DNA of 6,143 bases, taken from Planctomycetales bacterium (GTDB taxonomy: Bacteria; Planctomycetota; Planctomycetia; Planctomycetales; Planctomycetaceae). Of this stretch, positions 5,608 through 6,143 are shown in pieces. The stretch's first letter is position 1; every line of letters begins with the position of its first letter. The notes under the pieces were generated by a model. The model was given only the letters and a program-made list of their open reading frames with translations, searched no databases and was not told the DNA's origin. The DNA lies in the NCBI GenBank assembly GCA_020050375.1, contig JAGVKR010000318.1, forward strand, positions 1 through 6,143, read 5' to 3'. Both the position numbers and the translations under genes were made by a program.

Positions 5608-6143
5608 AACCATCGGCAGCGGACTTCTGTATCGGAATCCGCGGCCCCATATCCGGTCGGTCCACGCCTGGCACCCCTCGATCGTCCACTTGCCGAATGG
5701 CGAGCTCCTCGCCGGCTTCGATCTCGGCGAAGCGGTTGAGAGCCTCGATTATCGCACCTACCTGTCGCGCTCGAGCGACGGCGGTGTGAACTGGACGGCC
5801 CCCGAACCGCTGTTCGACGACATCGTGCGGCGGCGTGCCACGCACTCCGTTCGCCTGAGCCGGGTCGCCGGCAATCAGCTTCTCGCCTTCGGCGGACGTT
5901 TCTACCGCGACGACCCGACGGAGGGGGTCGTGAATCGCGAAAATCTCGGCTATGTCCCGATGGATCTGCTCCTGCTTCGGAGCAACGACAGCGGCGTCTC
6001 GTGGACTACGCCGCGCGTCATCGAGCCCCCTGTCGTCGGACCGGCGTTCGAAACGTGCCATCGCATCATCGAGCTGGCCGACGGCCGCTGGCTGGCTCCC
6101 ACGTCGACCTGGCGCGGCTGGAACGGCGAGGCTCCGAACGGGA
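5600..6143 (+). CDS. BNR-repeat, sialidase-like protein, N-terminal part (3' end outside window)
   Basis: The frame runs from ATG 5600 to the right edge without a stop, giving 181 residues. Two Asp-box (BNR) motifs of the form S-x-D-x-G-x-x-W are present: SSDGGVNW (58-65) and SNDSGVSW (128-135). These mark the beta-propeller of sialidases and related glycosidases. HPSIVHLPNGELLAGFD (25-41) fits the first propeller blade. The canonical F/Y-R-I-P arginine of sialidases is not evident there (the local sequence is AWHPSIV), so substrate specificity for sialic acid should not be assumed. No signal peptide is visible, suggesting a cytoplasmic protein, unlike most secreted sialidases. Start choice is forced by an upstream in-frame stop at 5555. 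The family is confident; catalytic function is open because the remaining blades are outside the window. Confidence 0.85.
   Translation, partial: MIETIGSGLLYRNPRPHIRSVHAWHPSIVHLPNGELLAGFDLGEAVESLDYRTYLSRSSDGGVNWTAPEPLFDDIVRRRATHSVRLSRVAGNQLLAFGGRFYRDDPTEGVVNRENLGYVPMDLLLLRSNDSGVSWTTPRVIEPPVVGPAFETCHRIIELADGRWLAPTSTWRGWNGEAPNG

Noticed and set aside
5420..6061. Minus-strand frame of about 213 codons opposite the sialidase-like gene
   Set aside because: The plus strand here encodes two Asp-boxes in frame, while the minus-strand translation has no recognisable motif.

Overview
This is a GC-rich bacterial window that looks like ordinary chromosome from a planctomycete. The best indicators are: a PHM-like copper monooxygenase domain of the type found at the end of large redoxin/cytochrome fusion proteins; a tiny secreted haem protein with a single C-terminal CxxCH; a BNR/sialidase-like protein; and gaps filled with short-period degenerate tandem repeats. 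The taxonomic call is inference from recalled gene families, not from a search.

Layout, left to right. (1) Positions 2-715 (+): the C-terminal part of a copper type II ascorbate-dependent monooxygenase-like protein that starts outside the window. (2) 716-1162: a gap with a near-perfect long inverted repeat (826-856 / 902-932) built from 9-bp units. (3) 1163-1564 (+): a small single-domain cupin, convergent with (4) 1574-2761 (-): a class III CoA-transferase (CaiB/BaiF family). (5) 2762-2889: a short gap holding two facing arrays of 7-bp repeats that form a hairpin. (6) 2890-3630 (-): a family 5 uracil-DNA glycosylase (UDGb). (7) 3631-4185: a 555-bp gap with two further 7-bp arrays, a weak promoter candidate and a perfect 8-3-8 palindrome. 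(8) 4186-4560 (+): a small exported haem c protein with a strong ribosome binding site and a clear intrinsic terminator. (9) 4685-5251 (-): a YqgE/AlgH family protein. (10) 5252-5599: a divergent gap with a TATAAT box serving yqgE. (11) 5600-6143 (+): the N-terminal part of a BNR-repeat, sialidase-like protein that runs off the right edge with no stop codon.

The genes do not form an evident pathway. Only the glycosylase and CoA-transferase are adjacent on one strand, and a 128-bp repeat-containing gap separates them. The others are convergent, divergent or isolated single-gene units, so most are probably transcribed alone. I see no phage, IS, CRISPR, tRNA or rRNA.

I do not see a convincing new multi-gene system. 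The most unusual structure is non-coding: three sequence-unrelated repeat types with 7- or 9-bp periods occupy three separate gaps, and two of them are arranged as hairpins. The palindrome ahead of the haem protein and the mini-ORF overlapping the start of the last gene are secondary points of interest.
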